Source of the DNA: Wansuia hejianensis
GTDB lineage: Bacteria > Bacillota > Clostridia > Lachnospirales > Lachnospiraceae
Assembly (NCBI RefSeq): GCF_014337215.1
Contig: NZ_CP060635.1
Coordinates: forward strand, 1,377,501-1,441,500
DNA: 64,000 nucleotides
Reading direction: 5' to 3'
Part shown: one piece after another, positions 63,853 through 64,000 of the stretch
Numbering within the stretch: the first letter of the stretch is position 1
Layout: each line of letters opens with the position of its first letter
Translations under genes and position numbers: made by a program
Notes under the pieces: generated by a model
The model's database searches: none
The model's input: the letters and a program-made list of their open reading frames with translations, nothing else
Told to the model about the DNA's origin: nothing

Positions 63853-63999
63853 TCATGCCCCAACCGCATTGCCTGTATATAGCTGGTAATAACGTCCTTT
63901 CTCTGCCATCAGCTGGTCATGCGTCCCTCTCTCAATAATCCTTCCCTGTTCAAGCACCATAATGCAGTCTGCGTTCCGGACAGTGGACAGCCTGTGAGC
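63853..63999 (-). CDS. ABC exporter (fused permease-ATPase), C-terminal fragment
   Basis: The 48 residues that reach the window edge carry the end of an ABCB-type nucleotide-binding domain: [19 protein letters not shown] (H-loop His) and [21 protein letters not shown], ending in GA. The rest lies outside the window. Exporter type inferred from this signature. Confidence 0.75.
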   Translation of the reverse strand, partial: AHRLSTVRNADCIMVLEQGRIIERGTHDQLMAEKGRYYQLYTGNAVGA

Positions 64000-64000
64000 G

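Overview
The window reads as chromosome of a spore-forming, anaerobic Bacillota, most likely a Lachnospiraceae/Clostridia member. This rests on strong AGGAGG-type ribosome binding sites, families common in that group (DUF5688, YlmC/YmxH sporulation protein, PdaA, YqeG, C_GCAxxG_C_C, TrpX-type ABC transporter), and a corrinoid methyltransferase cluster of the acetogen type. Taxonomy is inferred from gene content only. Most genes lie on the minus strand.

Layout. 1-4.8 kb: the end of an ABC import operon with an RpiR regulator, then a PadR / DUF1700 / DUF4097 operon and a GNAT acetyltransferase. 4.9-9.6 kb: metA (homoserine acetyltransferase type), ligA, an RluF/RluB-like pseudouridine synthase and a membrane-anchored protein. 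9.7-16.7 kb: tRNA-Arg(CCG), a phasin-like small protein, DUF5688, efp, yqeG, a patatin-like lipase, citrate synthase, a CadC-type ArsR regulator and an alaA-like aminotransferase. 16.9-31.4 kb: a methylated-amine module. It has an OpuC-type quaternary amine ABC importer, an MttB-superfamily methyltransferase without an in-frame amber codon, an MFS carrier, two corrinoid proteins, a methyl-THF:corrinoid methyltransferase, a HutC-type GntR regulator with a matching operator, DUF1638, DUF1848, a UroD-type methyltransferase and a PucR-type regulator. A defective IS3-family element sits inside a terminator hairpin between DUF1848 and the UroD gene.

31.5-41.7 kb: a TrpXYZ-like ABC transporter, nrdR, ylmC, acyP, xpt, a pspA / zinc-ribbon / SPFH envelope-stress operon (like B. 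subtilis ydjFGHI), a C_GCAxxG_C_C protein, a COG2426 exporter and uppP. 42-46.6 kb: carB, carA and tRNA-Leu(CAG). 46.8-60.2 kb: a complete type I-C CRISPR-Cas locus (cas3-cas5-cas8c-cas7-cas4-cas1-cas2, leader, 50 repeats with 49 spacers) lying between a 5'-truncated copy and an intact copy of the same XRE-type regulator gene, so that the island is flanked by about 540 bp of direct repeat. 60.4-64 kb: pdaA, tRNA-Gly(CCC), a MATE exporter, a pseudopilin and the end of an ABC exporter.

How the genes may work together. The most coherent and least described unit is the 16.9-31.4 kb region. Import of a betaine-like compound, methyl transfer by the MttB-like protein to a corrinoid protein, and delivery of the methyl group to tetrahydrofolate would feed one-carbon metabolism. 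The substrate cannot be read from the sequence. No corrinoid-reactivating ferredoxin (RamA/RamQ type) is visible here; it may lie elsewhere, or one of the uncharacterised partners may serve that role.
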